The position numbers were made by a program, and so were the translations under genes. The notes beneath the pieces are model-generated. The model did not search any database. It was given only the letters and a program-made list of their open reading frames with translations, and was not told where the DNA came from. This document shows positions 8,886 through 17,825 of a stretch of DNA of 64,000 nucleotides, one piece after another. The stretch lies in contig NZ_FNEJ01000023.1 in NCBI RefSeq assembly GCF_900100085.1, positions 28,912 through 92,911 on the forward strand, given 5' to 3'. Each line of letters opens with the position of its first letter. Positions within the stretch are counted from its first letter, which is position 1. The stretch comes from Salipiger marinus. Its GTDB lineage: Bacteria > Pseudomonadota > Alphaproteobacteria > Rhodobacterales > Rhodobacteraceae.

Positions 8886-10413
8886 GATCGACCCCCGCGC
8901 CCGCCATCCATTGCCCCAGCTCGGCGGGTGTCTTGCTGCCGCGGGGAAATTCCGGCGAAAGCCGCCCGTCGCAGATCACCCGCACCACATCCGACAGCGT
9001 CAGCACCTCGTCCAGATCCTCCGAAATCAGCAGCACCGCCGCGCCCGCATCCCGCGCCGCGATCAGCCGGTCCTGCACATAGGTCACCGCGCCGATGTCG
9101 AGCCCGCGCACCGGCTGGTTGGCAAGGATCACCACGGGGCCCGCCTCCAGCACGCGGCCAAGGATCAGCTTCTGCATGTTGCCGCCCGACAGCAGGCGGA
9201 TGCGCGCCTCGGGTCCGGGGCAGCGGATGTCGTAGGCCTCGATCAGATCCTGAGCCGCGCGGCGGGCGGCGCGCCAGTCCATGAGGCCGCGCCGCGCCAC
9301 GGGCGGGCGGGCATAGGTTTCCAGCACGGCGTTTTCGGTCAGGCTGAAATCCGCGATGGTGCCGGTCCTGTGCCGGTCTTCGGGGATGCGCCCGATCCCG
9401 GCGGCCAGCGCTGCGCGCGGCGACCACTGGCGCACCGGCACGCCGTCCAGTTCCATCCGGCCCGCCTGCGGCGCCTCCAGCCCCGACAGCAGGTCGGCCA
9501 GCGCGCCCTGACCGTTGCCCGACACGCCCGCAAGGCCAAGGATCTGCCCCGCCCGCAGATCCAGATCGATGCCGCGCAGCCCGGGGCGGGTGCCCTGCGG
9601 CGGCGTGACCACGCCCGCCAGCCGCAGCCGCACCGCGCCGGGGCGCGCCGGGCTGGGCGCGGGCGGGGTGATCTCTGCCCCCACCATCATCTCCGCCAGT
9701 GCCTCGCGGCTGGTGTCGGCTGTCGCCACCTCTCCCGCCAGCCGGCCATGGCGCAGCACCAGCACGCGCTGCGAGGCCGCCATGACCTCGTGCAGCTTGT
9801 GGCTGATGAAGATCACCGACAGCCCCTGCGCCACCATCCGGCGCAGCGTGTCGAACAGCGCCTCGCTTTCCTGCGGGGTCAGCACCGCCGTCGGCTCGTC
9901 AAGGATCAGGATCCGCGCCTCGCGATACAGCGCCTTGAGGATCTCGACCCGCTGGCGTTCGCCCACCGACAGCGCGCCCACCCGCGCGTCGGGATCGACC
10001 GCCAGCCCGAATTCCTGCGACAGCCGCGCCACCCGCCGCCGCGCCGCGCCGCGCCCCAGCGACAGCCGCCACAGCGGTTCGGTGCCCAACAGGATGTTGT
10101 CCAGCACGGTCAGGTTGTCGGCCAGCGTAAAATGCTGATGCACCATGCCCACGCCCGCGCGCAGCGCCGCGCCCGGCAGGCCGGGGGGCAGCTTCTGGCC
10201 GAACACCTCCACCTCGCCCTCATCGGCGGTGTAATGGCCAAAGAGGATGTTCATCAGCGTGGTCTTGCCCGCGCCATTCTCCCCCAGCAGCGCCACGACC
10301 TCGCCGCGCCGCAGCGCAAGGCTGATGCCGTCATTGGCCAGCAGGGCGCCGAACCGCTTGGTGATGTTGGTCAGGCGCAGGACAATGTCCTGCGCCCCAT
10401 GGTCTTGCGTCAT
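8875..10413 (-). CDS. ABC transporter ATPase, two nucleotide-binding domains (BMP type)
   Basis: This is a tandem ATPase (512 residues) energising the nucleoside-type importer. The first domain has Walker A GENGAGKTT near residue 45, signature LSVGERQR and Walker B ILILDEPTAVLTPQE. The second domain lacks a consensus Walker A (GVSGNGQGA) but has signature LSGGNMQK and ANQPVRGLDIGA. This asymmetric arrangement is usual for the RbsA/YufO class. The ATG at 10413 overlaps the stop of the binding-protein gene by one base. The reading frame is open further upstream, but that stretch is antisense-like overlap with the binding-protein gene. Confidence 0.94.
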   Translation of the reverse strand: MTQDHGAQDIVLRLTNITKRFGALLANDGISLALRRGEVVALLGENGAGKTTLMNILFGHYTADEGEVEVFGQKLPPGLPGAALRAGVGMVHQHFTLADNLTVLDNILLGTEPLWRLSLGRGAARRRVARLSQEFGLAVDPDARVGALSVGERQRVEILKALYREARILILDEPTAVLTPQESEALFDTLRRMVAQGLSVIFISHKLHEVMAASQRVLVLRHGRLAGEVATADTSREALAEMMVGAEITPPAPSPARPGAVRLRLAGVVTPPQGTRPGLRGIDLDLRAGQILGLAGVSGNGQGALADLLSGLEAPQAGRMELDGVPVRQWSPRAALAAGIGRIPEDRHRTGTIADFSLTENAVLETYARPPVARRGLMDWRAARRAAQDLIEAYDIRCPGPEARIRLLSGGNMQKLILGRVLEAGPVVILANQPVRGLDIGAVTYVQDRLIAARDAGAAVLLISEDLDEVLTLSDVVRVICDGRLSPEFPRGSKTPAELGQWMAGAGVDHAA

Positions 10414-11444
10414 CAGGAAGAGGTCGGCTCTGTATCGTTGATCTCGACGGTAAAGCTGCCATCCCGGATCGCCGCCTCGCGCGTGGCCACCAGATCCAGC
10501 GCCGCCTGCGGCACCTTGCCTTCGAACGTGCCCAGCGGAGCCAGCGAACAGCCCCCCTCCTTCATGAAGGAATAGATGCCGTAATCCTCTGCCGCGAAGC
10601 TGCCAGAGGCCACCTTGGCCAGCGCCGCCTGCAGGGTCGGCTCGAAATGCCACAGCGCCGAGGCGACCACGGTATCGGGGTAATCCGCCTGCGTGTCGAT
10701 CACGTTGCCGATGGCCAGCACGCCGCGTTCCTGCGCCGCATCCGACACGCCGAAGCGTTCGGCATAAAGCAGGTCGGCGCCGCCTTCGATCATGGCAAAG
10801 GCGGTTTCCTTGGCCTTGGGCGGATCGAACCACGACCCGATGAAGCTCACCTGAAACGCCGCCTCGGGCTTGCTCTCGCGCACCCCGGCCATGAAGGCAT
10901 GCATCAGCCGGTTGACCTCGGGGATGGGAAAGCCGCCCACCATGCCGATGGTGCCGGTCTCGCTCATGGCGCCCGCGATGATGCCGGAAAGGTAAGAGGC
11001 GTCCTGAATGTAATTGTCGAAAACGCCCAGATTCGGATAGGCCGGATCCGGCGGAAAGCTGGAGCCCAGCAGGAAGGCGGTGTCGGGATAATCCAGCACC
11101 ACCTCGCGCGCCTCCTGCTCCACGCCAAAGATCTCGCCCACGATCAGCTGCGCGCCGCTTTCGGCATATTCGCGCATCACGCGGGGGTAATCGGTATTGG
11201 CGGTGTTTTCGGTGAAGCTGTACTCGATCTGCCCCGCCGCCTTGGCGGCTTCGGCGGCCAGATGGATGCGGCTCACCCATTGCTGTTCCACCGGCACCGT
11301 ATAGATGCCCGCCACCCGCACCGGGGCCTGCGCCCGCAGCCGCGTCGGCAGACCGCCAAACGCCGCCAGCGCCGCCACCCCGCCCGTGCCCATCAGCATC
11401 CGCCGCCGGGTAAGCCCCGGGCCGCCGCGTGTCCATGTCGTCAT
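10413..11444 (-). CDS. BMP-family ABC transporter substrate-binding protein
   Basis: This is a 343-residue periplasmic binding protein of the BMP/PnrA-like family, the family that binds nucleosides. A twin-arginine-like signal (GLTRRRMLMGTGG, residues 10-22, then an AQA cleavage site) suggests Tat export. The BMP core follows from about residue 36. I chose the ATG at 11444, with AGGGATGGG a few bases upstream. Another ATG at 11456 is possible. It is the first gene of the importer-deaminase operon and overlaps the ATPase start. Confidence 0.92.
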   Translation of the reverse strand: MTTWTRGGPGLTRRRMLMGTGGVAALAAFGGLPTRLRAQAPVRVAGIYTVPVEQQWVSRIHLAAEAAKAAGQIEYSFTENTANTDYPRVMREYAESGAQLIVGEIFGVEQEAREVVLDYPDTAFLLGSSFPPDPAYPNLGVFDNYIQDASYLSGIIAGAMSETGTIGMVGGFPIPEVNRLMHAFMAGVRESKPEAAFQVSFIGSWFDPPKAKETAFAMIEGGADLLYAERFGVSDAAQERGVLAIGNVIDTQADYPDTVVASALWHFEPTLQAALAKVASGSFAAEDYGIYSFMKEGGCSLAPLGTFEGKVPQAALDLVATREAAIRDGSFTVEINDTEPTSS

Positions 11445-11607
11445 GATCAGACCCATCCCTGTTATGTCTGGCCGGTTTTTGACCATGCGGTAAGGAAGGG
11501 CGCGAGTCGCGGCAATCCCATTGGGCCGGTCTGCGGCAGAATTCGCCTGTTTGCCCGGCATTGCCAAGGGTTTTGCCGAAATAAATGGCGCAGGCTTCTT
11601 CTGACCG

Positions 11608-11656
11608 CAAATATCCCGGGGGAGTCCGCGCCCGCGCGGACGGGGGCAGCGCCCCC
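11608..11656 (+). repeat. Intergenic repeat family 2, copy D
   Basis: The element reads AAATATCCCGGGGGAGTCCG, then CGCGCGGAC and the hairpin GGGGGCAGCGCCCCC. It matches elements at 13566-13613 and 38996-39042 closely. It lies just downstream of the minus-strand gene ending at 11668, where the nested GC hairpins could terminate transcription. The remaining part of the 11445-11667 gap shows nothing else that I can support. Confidence 0.8.
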
Positions 11657-11667
11657 GCCTTGCGGCG

Positions 11668-12411
11668 TCATCCGCTGTTGGAAAGGCCCGGCCTCGCCTC
11701 TGCGGCTCCGACCAGCGCGATCACCGATTTGTCGATGGCGAGCATGTAGCCGCGGCGGGTGATGTTCTTGACCAGCAATTCGCTGACGATCTGGTTGCCC
11801 AGCCCGTCGCGCAGCCGCTTGATGCGGGTGGCGCCTGCGGCCTCGTCGCAGTCGGCGGCATCGCGCCCGGAAATCACCGCCTCGATCTGCGCGCCGGTCA
11901 TCATCTCGTCATCCATGCGCGCCTCGGCCAGAACGGTCAGCGTCTCGATCATCGCCTCGGTCAGCTTGAAGCCCATGGTGTTGAGATAGACCATGTTCTC
12001 CTCGCGCGAGATCAGCAGCGAATTGACCTGAATCCCGGCGCGTTCGATCTGCGCCATGCGCCGGTTCAGCGTCACCAGCATGACCAGAAACACCAGCGCC
12101 GCCACCAGCAGCGCCGTGGCAAAGACCAGCAGCACGAAGATCACCACCCGGTAGCTGACCAGAACTTCGGAAAAGGCGGTGCCCGACTGCGCGAGAATCT
12201 CAAGCAGCCGGACCTCGGAGGGCGCGGTCAGCGTGTCATTCTCGACAAAAATCCGCTCCACCCGCGCGTTGAAGGCATTGCCATCGGGCAGGGTCAGCAG
12301 CAGCCCGGCCCCGGCAGCCATCAGCAGCGCCACGATGGCCGCGATCCCGAAGACCACGATCCGGGTTCCGGCGCGGCGCGCCTCAGTAGCGGAGATAGAA
12401 GTCACCGGCAT
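11668..12411 (-). CDS. Membrane-anchored winged-helix protein, function unknown
   Basis: The 247-residue protein has a transmembrane helix near residues 18-40, a periplasmic segment, and a second helix near residues 87-112. A cytoplasmic C-terminal half follows. Its segment IKRLRDGLGNQ...LLVKNITRRGYML near residues 193-225 resembles the end of an OmpR-type DNA-binding winged helix, where VSRLRRKL is followed by RGVGYML. This would be a ToxR/CadC-like one-component regulator with reversed topology. No classical function is recognised. The start overlaps the end of the upstream small exported protein gene by 29 bases and is preceded by GAGAAGAAGG. Confidence 0.75.
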   Translation of the reverse strand: MPVTSISATEARRAGTRIVVFGIAAIVALLMAAGAGLLLTLPDGNAFNARVERIFVENDTLTAPSEVRLLEILAQSGTAFSEVLVSYRVVIFVLLVFATALLVAALVFLVMLVTLNRRMAQIERAGIQVNSLLISREENMVYLNTMGFKLTEAMIETLTVLAEARMDDEMMTGAQIEAVISGRDAADCDEAAGATRIKRLRDGLGNQIVSELLVKNITRRGYMLAIDKSVIALVGAAEARPGLSNSG

Positions 12412-12673
12412 TCGCCTTCTTCTCGGCAGAAGGTTCCTCTGCCGACAGATGCACCACGTTCAGCAGCGTCCAGCCGTTGCGGTCCAGCCGGATCTCCATC
12501 TGGGCTGCGGCGGCATTGGCGGGCGGGCAGGCCGCCCCGGGCAGGGTCGAGATGCCGTAATGCAGGCGCAGCGGGTTGTCCTGCTTGGCCTTGTATTCGA
12601 CAAAACAGGCTGCCTGTGCCGCCGAAGCGGGCAGGACGGTCAGCAGGAAAAGCGCGCAGGCCATGGGTTTCAT
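12383..12673 (-). CDS. Small exported protein, function unknown
   Basis: This 96-residue protein has a clear signal peptide (MKPMACALFLLTVLPASAAQA, cleaved before ACF). The mature part contains two cysteines (ACFVEYK and ACPPAN) that could form a disulfide. The ATG at 12673 is chosen because it starts the signal peptide. It overlaps the downstream membrane winged-helix gene, so the two may be co-translated and may work together, for example as a periplasmic partner of the sensor-like protein. No domain is recognised. Confidence 0.7.
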   Translation of the reverse strand: MKPMACALFLLTVLPASAAQAACFVEYKAKQDNPLRLHYGISTLPGAACPPANAAAAQMEIRLDRNGWTLLNVVHLSAEEPSAEKKANAGDFYLRY

Positions 12674-12834
12674 GCCGCGACACTGATCGCGCGGCCCGCA
12701 CAAATCAATAGCGAAGCCCGGACAGGGCGCGGTTATCCGATAACACTTTGGGGATATTGCCCGTTTTCACGAGCTGGCCAAGGCTCGGGCAGGGTGCGGT
12801 GCTGCCGCACGATCCCCTTTCAAGGAGCTTTCCC

Positions 12835-13386
12835 ATGTCCCGAACCTTCATCTCTGTCGTTCTTGCCACGGCGCTGTCGCTGGCCGTGGCGCTGCCCGCC
12901 CCGGTCCGCGCCGACGAACAGGACATCGCCCGCGCCGTGGGCGTGGCCGCCACGCTTTTTGTGCTGGGCAAGGCGATCCAGAACGCGCGTGACAAGGACG
13001 ACGACAAAGACCGCAAGGACCGGCACGACGGCTGGCAAGGCCGCGCGCCGCATCCCCACGGATCCGCCGCACCGCATCTGCCGCGCCCGTGGCAGCCGCA
13101 TCTGGACGACCGCCACAAGCCGCTTCCCCGGGTGATCGGGCGCCCGCACGCGCCGCAGCCCGCCGCCCGCCACCTGCTGCCGCGCGCCTGCCTGCTGGCG
13201 GTGTCTGGCGCGCGCACGGATCACGTTCTGGCCGAAGGCTGCCTGCGCCAGCACGGCATCCGCCTGAACAGCCTGCCCGACCGCTGCCGGATGCAGGTCG
13301 CCACCTCGCGCGGGCGCGCCACCGCCTTTTCCGAACGCTGCCATGCCGGACAGGGCTACCGCGTGGCGGCGGGTCCGCGGCGCTGA
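12835..13386 (+). CDS. Exported basic protein with His/Asp-rich linker, function unknown
   Basis: AAGGAG precedes the ATG at 12835. The 183-residue protein has a signal peptide (about residues 1-26) and a charged low-complexity stretch ([13 protein letters not shown] near residues 53-65). A C-terminal part has five cysteines between residues 119 and 169 ([26 protein letters not shown]), which suggests disulfides in the periplasm. I do not recognise the family. The linker resembles RcnB-like proteins superficially, but the rest does not match. Confidence 0.7.
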   Translation: MSRTFISVVLATALSLAVALPAPVRADEQDIARAVGVAATLFVLGKAIQNARDKDDDKDRKDRHDGWQGRAPHPHGSAAPHLPRPWQPHLDDRHKPLPRVIGRPHAPQPAARHLLPRACLLAVSGARTDHVLAEGCLRQHGIRLNSLPDRCRMQVATSRGRATAFSERCHAGQGYRVAAGPRR

Positions 13387-13510
13387 TCGGCAGCCCTGCC
13401 GCCGCCCCGCGCGACAGAACAGCCGACCGCGCGCCGCTGAGGCTCGGCAAACCCGACGCGGCGGCGGCACCCGGATGCCCGCCGCCGCGTGTGTGGCGGC
13501 CTCGGATGCC

Positions 13511-13613
13511 TCCGGCGGGGATATTTGGGGCCGCTGGAAGCGCGGACGTGGTTTCCATTGGCTTCAAATATCCCGGGGGGCCGCGCGGCACGCGCGGCGG
13601 GGGCAGCGCCCCC
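13511..13613 (+). repeat. Intergenic repeat family 2, copy E, with inverted partial copy
   Basis: The segment 13511-13530 (TCCGGCGGGGATATTTGGGG) is an inverted partial copy of the repeat start. At 13566-13613 AAATATCCCGGGGGG is followed by the arms CCGCGCG/CGCGCGG and the hairpin GGGGGCAGCGCCCCC. These occupy most of the 295-base gap before smpB and could form a large stem. They may terminate transcription from the upstream gene. Confidence 0.7.
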
Positions 13614-13681
13614 TCGGCCCCACCATCCGCGCGCGCGCCCCGTATGGACAGGGACGCGTGCGCAGCCTATGTCAGCCCATC

Positions 13682-14155
13682 ATGGCACAGACAAAGTCCG
13701 ACCCGAATTACAAGATCATCGCCGAGAACCGGCGGGCGCGTTTCGATTATGCCATCGAGGACGATCTCGAATGCGGCATCATGCTGACCGGGTCCGAGGT
13801 GAAGAGCCTGCGCGAGAACTCCGCCAATGTGGCCGAGAGCTATGCGGCGGTGGAGGAGAGCGAGCTTTGGCTGGTGAACTCCTATATCGCTCCCTATACC
13901 CGGGCGATGTTCCCGCATGAGGAACGGCGGCGGCGCAAGCTGCTGGTGTCCAAGAAGGATCTGTCGCGGCTCTGGAACGAGACCCAGCGCAAGGGCATGA
14001 CGCTTGTCCCGCTGGTCATGTATTTCAACCACAAGGGCATCGTGAAGCTGAAGATCGGCATCGCGCGCGGCAAGAAGAACCACGACAAGCGCGAGACCGA
14101 GGCCAAGCGCGACTGGAACCGCCAGAAGCAGCGCCTGCTCAAGCAGGGCGGCTGA
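13682..14155 (+). CDS. smpB: SsrA-binding protein SmpB
   Basis: SmpB binds tmRNA and brings it to stalled ribosomes for trans-translation. The 157-residue protein has the expected beta-barrel core ([35 protein letters not shown]) and the basic C-terminal tail [16 protein letters not shown] that inserts into the mRNA channel. The ATG at 13682 gives the standard length. The frame is open upstream but lacks homology. No tmRNA gene is visible nearby, and the neighbours are unrelated. Confidence 0.97.
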   Translation: MAQTKSDPNYKIIAENRRARFDYAIEDDLECGIMLTGSEVKSLRENSANVAESYAAVEESELWLVNSYIAPYTRAMFPHEERRRRKLLVSKKDLSRLWNETQRKGMTLVPLVMYFNHKGIVKLKIGIARGKKNHDKRETEAKRDWNRQKQRLLKQGG

Positions 14156-14280
14156 CCGGCGGAGAATTGCCACAGATCCGGTCAGCTTTCTGCGGCGGGG
14201 ATTGTCTTTCCTGTTGGAAGGAATAAGCAGCGCCCGACCGCGGCTGCCGCGGGATTTCTGCGTGATCGGGGGATTTACGC

Positions 14281-14526
14281 ATGTTTTTCGGGATGATCGT
14301 CGGCGCGGTGTCCATCGTGCTGTGCGGACCATTGTGGCCGCGGCTCAGTCAGGGCCGCACCGTCGATGCCATGTCGGGCACCGTGGGCGGGGGCCTTGGC
14401 GGGCTTTGCGCGCTGCTGATCGGCTCGGGCGAGGCGGGGGTGGCCGCCGAGGCGCTGGGCGGGCTTGCCGGGGGCGGGCTGGGGCTTCTGCTGGTGGGCA
14501 TCATCGCCCAGTCCTCGGCGGAGTGA
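14281..14526 (+). CDS. Small glycine-rich membrane protein, function unknown
   Basis: This 81-residue protein consists of two hydrophobic segments (residues 1-19 and about 34-76). The second is very rich in glycine and alanine, which suggests a small inner-membrane protein. A GGGGG run lies eight bases before the ATG. Superficial likeness to GlsB/YeaQ-type glycine-zipper proteins exists, but I cannot assign it. It sits between smpB and sseA on the same strand. Confidence 0.55.
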   Translation: MFFGMIVGAVSIVLCGPLWPRLSQGRTVDAMSGTVGGGLGGLCALLIGSGEAGVAAEALGGLAGGGLGLLLVGIIAQSSAE

Positions 14527-14598
14527 GCGGCGGCGCCCTTGTCAGCGCGGGGTTCCCCGACTAGAGACAGGGCGATGCCGACTGCCCGGGGGGAGCTC

Positions 14599-15456
14599 AT
14601 GGCCCTTGACGATCCCAAGACGCTGGTTTCGACCAACTGGCTGGCGCAGCACCTGAAGGATCCCGATCTGCGGGTTCTGGACGCCAGCTGGTACATGCCC
14701 GGATCGGGTCGCGATCCGAAAGCCGAATATGACGCCGCCCATATTCCCGGCGCGCGGTTCTTCGACATTGACGAGATTTCCGATCTGCGCTCGGACCTGC
14801 CGCATATGGTGCCGCCGGTGGACAAGTTCATGTCCCGGATGCGCGCCATGGGGGTGGGCGACGGCCATCAGGTGGTGGTCTATGACGGCGCGGGGCTGTT
14901 TTCCGCCGCGCGCGTCTGGTGGCTGTTCAAGCTGATGGGGCAGGATGACGTGGCCGTGCTGGATGGCGGCTTTCCCAAATGGCAGGCCGAGGGCCGTGAG
15001 GTCGAGGACATGCCGCCCGTCATCCGCGACCGGCACATGATGGTGCGCCGCCAGAACCATCTGGTGAAGGATGTCACGCAGGTTTCTGCCGCCTCCAAGC
15101 TGCGCGATCACGAGATCATCGACGCCCGCGCGGCGCCGCGGTTTCGCGGCGAGGTCCCGGAGCCGCGGCCCGGCCTGCGGTCGGGGCATATTCCCAGCGC
15201 GCGCAACGTGCCTTTTGCCACGCTGCTGGCTCCGGATGGCACGCTGAAGCCGCCGCAGGCCCTGCGCGAGGTGTTTCTGGCCGCAGGGGTGGACCTGTCG
15301 AAGCCGGCGATTACCTCCTGCGGGTCCGGCGTGACCGCCGCCATTCTGAACCTTGCCCTGACCCGCATGGGCAAAAGCGACCATTCCCTGTATGACGGGT
15401 CGTGGAGCGAGTGGGGGCAATTCCCCACGCTGCCCGTCGCCACCGGAGAGGACTGA
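14599..15456 (+). CDS. sseA: 3-mercaptopyruvate sulfurtransferase (rhodanese)
   Basis: This cytoplasmic sulfurtransferase moves sulfur from 3-mercaptopyruvate to thiol acceptors. The 285-residue protein has two rhodanese domains (about 8-130 and 155-283). The active-site cysteine is in SCGSGVTA of the second domain, the loop typical of mercaptopyruvate rather than thiosulfate enzymes. GGGGGAG lies directly before the ATG at 14599. The stop overlaps the aminotransferase start (TGATG). This coupling suits cysteine breakdown: transamination of cysteine gives 3-mercaptopyruvate, which SseA then desulfurates. Confidence 0.93.
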   Translation: MALDDPKTLVSTNWLAQHLKDPDLRVLDASWYMPGSGRDPKAEYDAAHIPGARFFDIDEISDLRSDLPHMVPPVDKFMSRMRAMGVGDGHQVVVYDGAGLFSAARVWWLFKLMGQDDVAVLDGGFPKWQAEGREVEDMPPVIRDRHMMVRRQNHLVKDVTQVSAASKLRDHEIIDARAAPRFRGEVPEPRPGLRSGHIPSARNVPFATLLAPDGTLKPPQALREVFLAAGVDLSKPAITSCGSGVTAAILNLALTRMGKSDHSLYDGSWSEWGQFPTLPVATGED

Positions 15457-16640
15457 TGTTCGAGACCCTCAAGGAACAACCCGCCGACAAGATCCTGATG
15501 CTGATGCAGGCCTACCGCGAAGACCCGCGCGAGCAGAAGATCGACCTTGGCGTCGGCGTCTACAAGGATGCCAGCGGCAACACGCCGGTGATGCGCGCCA
15601 TCAAGGCCGCCGAAAAGCAGCTGTGGGAGCGTGAGACCACCAAGACCTATACCGGGCTTGCGGGCGATCCGGTCTTTGCCGATGCCATGGTGGATCTGGT
15701 GCTGGGCGATGCCGTGCCGCGTGAAAACGTGGCTGCCGCCGCCACCCCCGGGGGCACCGGCGCGGTGCGTCAGGGGTTCGACATGATCCGGATGGCGAAC
15801 CGCAAGGCGCGGATTTTTGTCTCTGACCCGACATGGCCGAACCATCTGTCCATCCTCAAGCACATGGACATGGAAGTGGTGACCTACCGCTATTTCGACG
15901 CCGAGACGCGGGGCGTGGATTTTGTCGGTATGATCGCGGATCTGCATCAGGTGCTGCCGGGCGACGTGGTGCTGCTGCATGGCTGCTGCCACAACCCCAC
16001 CGGCGCCAACCTGAACATTTCGCAGTGGAAGGCCGTGGCGGATCTGCTTCTTGAAAAAGAAGGCACGCCGATGATCGACATCGCCTATCAGGGTTTTGGC
16101 GACGGGCTTGATGCGGATGCGGCGGGCGTGCGGCTGATGGCGTCGAAGATGCCGGAATGCCTGATCGCGGCCTCCTGCTCCAAGAATTTTGGCATCTATC
16201 GCGAACGCACGGGCCTGCTCATGGCGGTCAGCCGGGATGCGGGGGCGAAGAAGCTCAACCAAGGCACGCTCAACTACCTGAACCGGCAGAATTTCTCGTT
16301 CCCGCCGGATCATGGCGCGCGGCTCGTTGGCATGGTGCTGACCGATCCCGAGCTGCGGGCCGACTGGATGGCGGAACTGGAAGAGGTGCGGCTGTCGATG
16401 CTGGGCCTGCGCGAACAGCTGGCCTCGGAACTGCAGCGTCTGTCCGGGTCGGACCGCTTCGGCTTTCTGGCGCAGCATCGCGGCATGTTCTCGCGGCTGG
16501 GGGCTACGCCCGAACAGGTGGAGACGCTGCGCAGCAAGCACGGCATCTACATGGTCGGTGATTCGCGGCTGAACATCGCCGGGCTGAACAGCGCCACCGT
16601 GCCGGTTCTGGCCGAAGCCATCGTGAAATCGGGCATCTGA
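15456..16640 (+). CDS. Aromatic/aspartate aminotransferase, class I
   Basis: This is a PLP-dependent class I aminotransferase (394 residues) of the AspC/TyrB subgroup that exchanges amino groups between aspartate or aromatic amino acids and 2-oxoglutarate. The PLP lysine is in SCSKNFGIYRERTG near residue 244. Substrate-binding segments LGVGVYKDASG and CCHNPTGANL are present. The C terminus contains the conserved arginine in GDSRLNIAGLN. It is translationally coupled to sseA, so cysteine as an amino donor is plausible. Exact substrate preference cannot be read from sequence. Confidence 0.92.
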   Translation: MFETLKEQPADKILMLMQAYREDPREQKIDLGVGVYKDASGNTPVMRAIKAAEKQLWERETTKTYTGLAGDPVFADAMVDLVLGDAVPRENVAAAATPGGTGAVRQGFDMIRMANRKARIFVSDPTWPNHLSILKHMDMEVVTYRYFDAETRGVDFVGMIADLHQVLPGDVVLLHGCCHNPTGANLNISQWKAVADLLLEKEGTPMIDIAYQGFGDGLDADAAGVRLMASKMPECLIAASCSKNFGIYRERTGLLMAVSRDAGAKKLNQGTLNYLNRQNFSFPPDHGARLVGMVLTDPELRADWMAELEEVRLSMLGLREQLASELQRLSGSDRFGFLAQHRGMFSRLGATPEQVETLRSKHGIYMVGDSRLNIAGLNSATVPVLAEAIVKSGI

Positions 16641-16648
16641 GCCTGAAG

Positions 16649-16669
16649 GGGGGCGGAACGCCCGCCCCC
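16649..16669. terminator. GC-rich hairpin between convergent genes
   Basis: GGGGGCGG (16649-16656) and CCGCCCCC (16662-16669) form a perfect eight-base stem with a five-base loop. It is located nine bases after the aminotransferase stop and seven before the end of the convergent gene. No T-run follows on either strand, so intrinsic termination is only suggested. Confidence 0.4.
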
Positions 16670-16675
16670 TGACCC

Positions 16676-17020
16676 CTAGCCATGTTCGGCCAGACTGTCC
16701 TGCGGGGCCTCGTCGCGGTCGAACATGCCGTAATCCCGCAGCACATGGCAGACCTTCAGCCGGTAATCGCTGAACACGCCCTCGCGCCCGCGCCGCTGCG
16801 CGCCCCGGTGACCGGAAAGCGCGCGCCAGCGGTCCACGGCGGCCTCATCCTCGAAAAAGCTGATGGACAGCAGCTTGCCGGGGTTGGTCAGGCTTTCGAA
16901 CCGTTCCACGGAAATGAAGCCTTCGACCTGTTCCACCATGGGGCGCATGGTGGCGGCAATATCGAGATATTCGTCCCGGCGCCCCTCGGCGGGGATGACT
17001 TCGAAGATGATGGCGATCAT
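16676..17020 (-). CDS. ABM-domain monooxygenase-like protein
   Basis: This 114-residue protein of the antibiotic biosynthesis monooxygenase (dimeric alpha-beta barrel) superfamily contains MIAIIFEVIPAEGRRDEYL at the N terminus. The strand-helix-strand unit GFISVERFESLTNPGKLLSISFFEDE follows near residues 33-58. A strong GGAGGAG lies before the ATG at 17020. Such proteins often degrade haem or quinones or are orphan stress proteins. Nothing in the neighbourhood fixes the substrate. Confidence 0.82.
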   Translation of the reverse strand: MIAIIFEVIPAEGRRDEYLDIAATMRPMVEQVEGFISVERFESLTNPGKLLSISFFEDEAAVDRWRALSGHRGAQRRGREGVFSDYRLKVCHVLRDYGMFDRDEAPQDSLAEHG

Positions 17021-17138
17021 GGCTGGCTCCTCCGTTCCGGGCAGCATGGCGGGAATGCCGCGCTTTGCAAGCCGCCGCTGCTACGGATTTACACGGGCGC
17101 CGCACGCGCCTATGTGCGGGGCAGCAGCGGAGAATGGC

Positions 17139-17825
17139 ATGACGCAGAACAGGCAGAGCCAACGGGGCGTGGTCTATGTGGCTTGGGGCCGCGACCATGT
17201 TGACGTGGCACGCCGGTCTGCGGCCAGCGTGAAACGGTCCAACCCCGGACTGGGCACCGCGATCTGGTGCAAGCCGGGCGATGACGTGAGCGGATTCGAT
17301 CAGGCGCTGTATATCCCCGAGGGGCTGAAACGGCCCAAGGTCAACGTGCTGGGCGAAAGCCCGTTCGAGGAAACGCTGTTTCTGGACAATGACACGCTGG
17401 TGCGCGCCGATCTGTCCTCGCTGTTCGATCTGCTCGACAAATACGAGATGTGCGGCGCGCAGGTGATCCTGTGGCACCGCCCGCGCCATCTGAAGAAGAT
17501 CGCGCTGGACCTGCCCGAAACCTTCCCCGAGATCAACACCGGCGTGCTGCTGTATCGCAAGACGCCCGCCGTGCTGGACTTCTTCCGCGACTGGGCCGAA
17601 ACCTTTGCCGTCTCCGGCATGGGGATCGACCAGCCCTCGTTCCGCGAGGTGCTGTGGCGGTCGGAGGTGAAATTCTACGTCTTCCCGCCGCAGTTCAACA
17701 AACGGGTGTTCGAGGCGTCGGAACTGCTGTGGTCGGATGCGCCCAAGCCGCGCATCCTGCATCTGGAACTGCTGAGGCCACAGAAAAACGCGCTGCTGCG
17801 CTGGCTGTCGGACCGGATCCGGTAG
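17139..17825 (+). CDS. Glycosyltransferase-like (nucleotide-diphospho-sugar transferase fold) protein
   Basis: The 228-residue protein has a GT-A-like beginning (VVYVAWGRDHVDVARRSAAS). It has a DxD-type metal motif in TLFLDNDTLVRADLSSLF near residues 82-99, which resembles GT8-family enzymes. EINTGVLLYRK near residue 132 is also typical of these enzymes. It has no signal peptide or membrane helix, so action at the cytoplasmic side is expected. The donor and acceptor are unknown. GCGGAGAA precedes the ATG at 17139. It stands alone between an antisense gene and rsfS. Confidence 0.7.
   Translation: MTQNRQSQRGVVYVAWGRDHVDVARRSAASVKRSNPGLGTAIWCKPGDDVSGFDQALYIPEGLKRPKVNVLGESPFEETLFLDNDTLVRADLSSLFDLLDKYEMCGAQVILWHRPRHLKKIALDLPETFPEINTGVLLYRKTPAVLDFFRDWAETFAVSGMGIDQPSFREVLWRSEVKFYVFPPQFNKRVFEASELLWSDAPKPRILHLELLRPQKNALLRWLSDRIR

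Noticed and set aside
8875..11610. Apparent 911-residue ATPase with long N-terminal extension
   Set aside because: The extension is the wrong frame of the BMP binding-protein gene. The ATPase begins at 10413.
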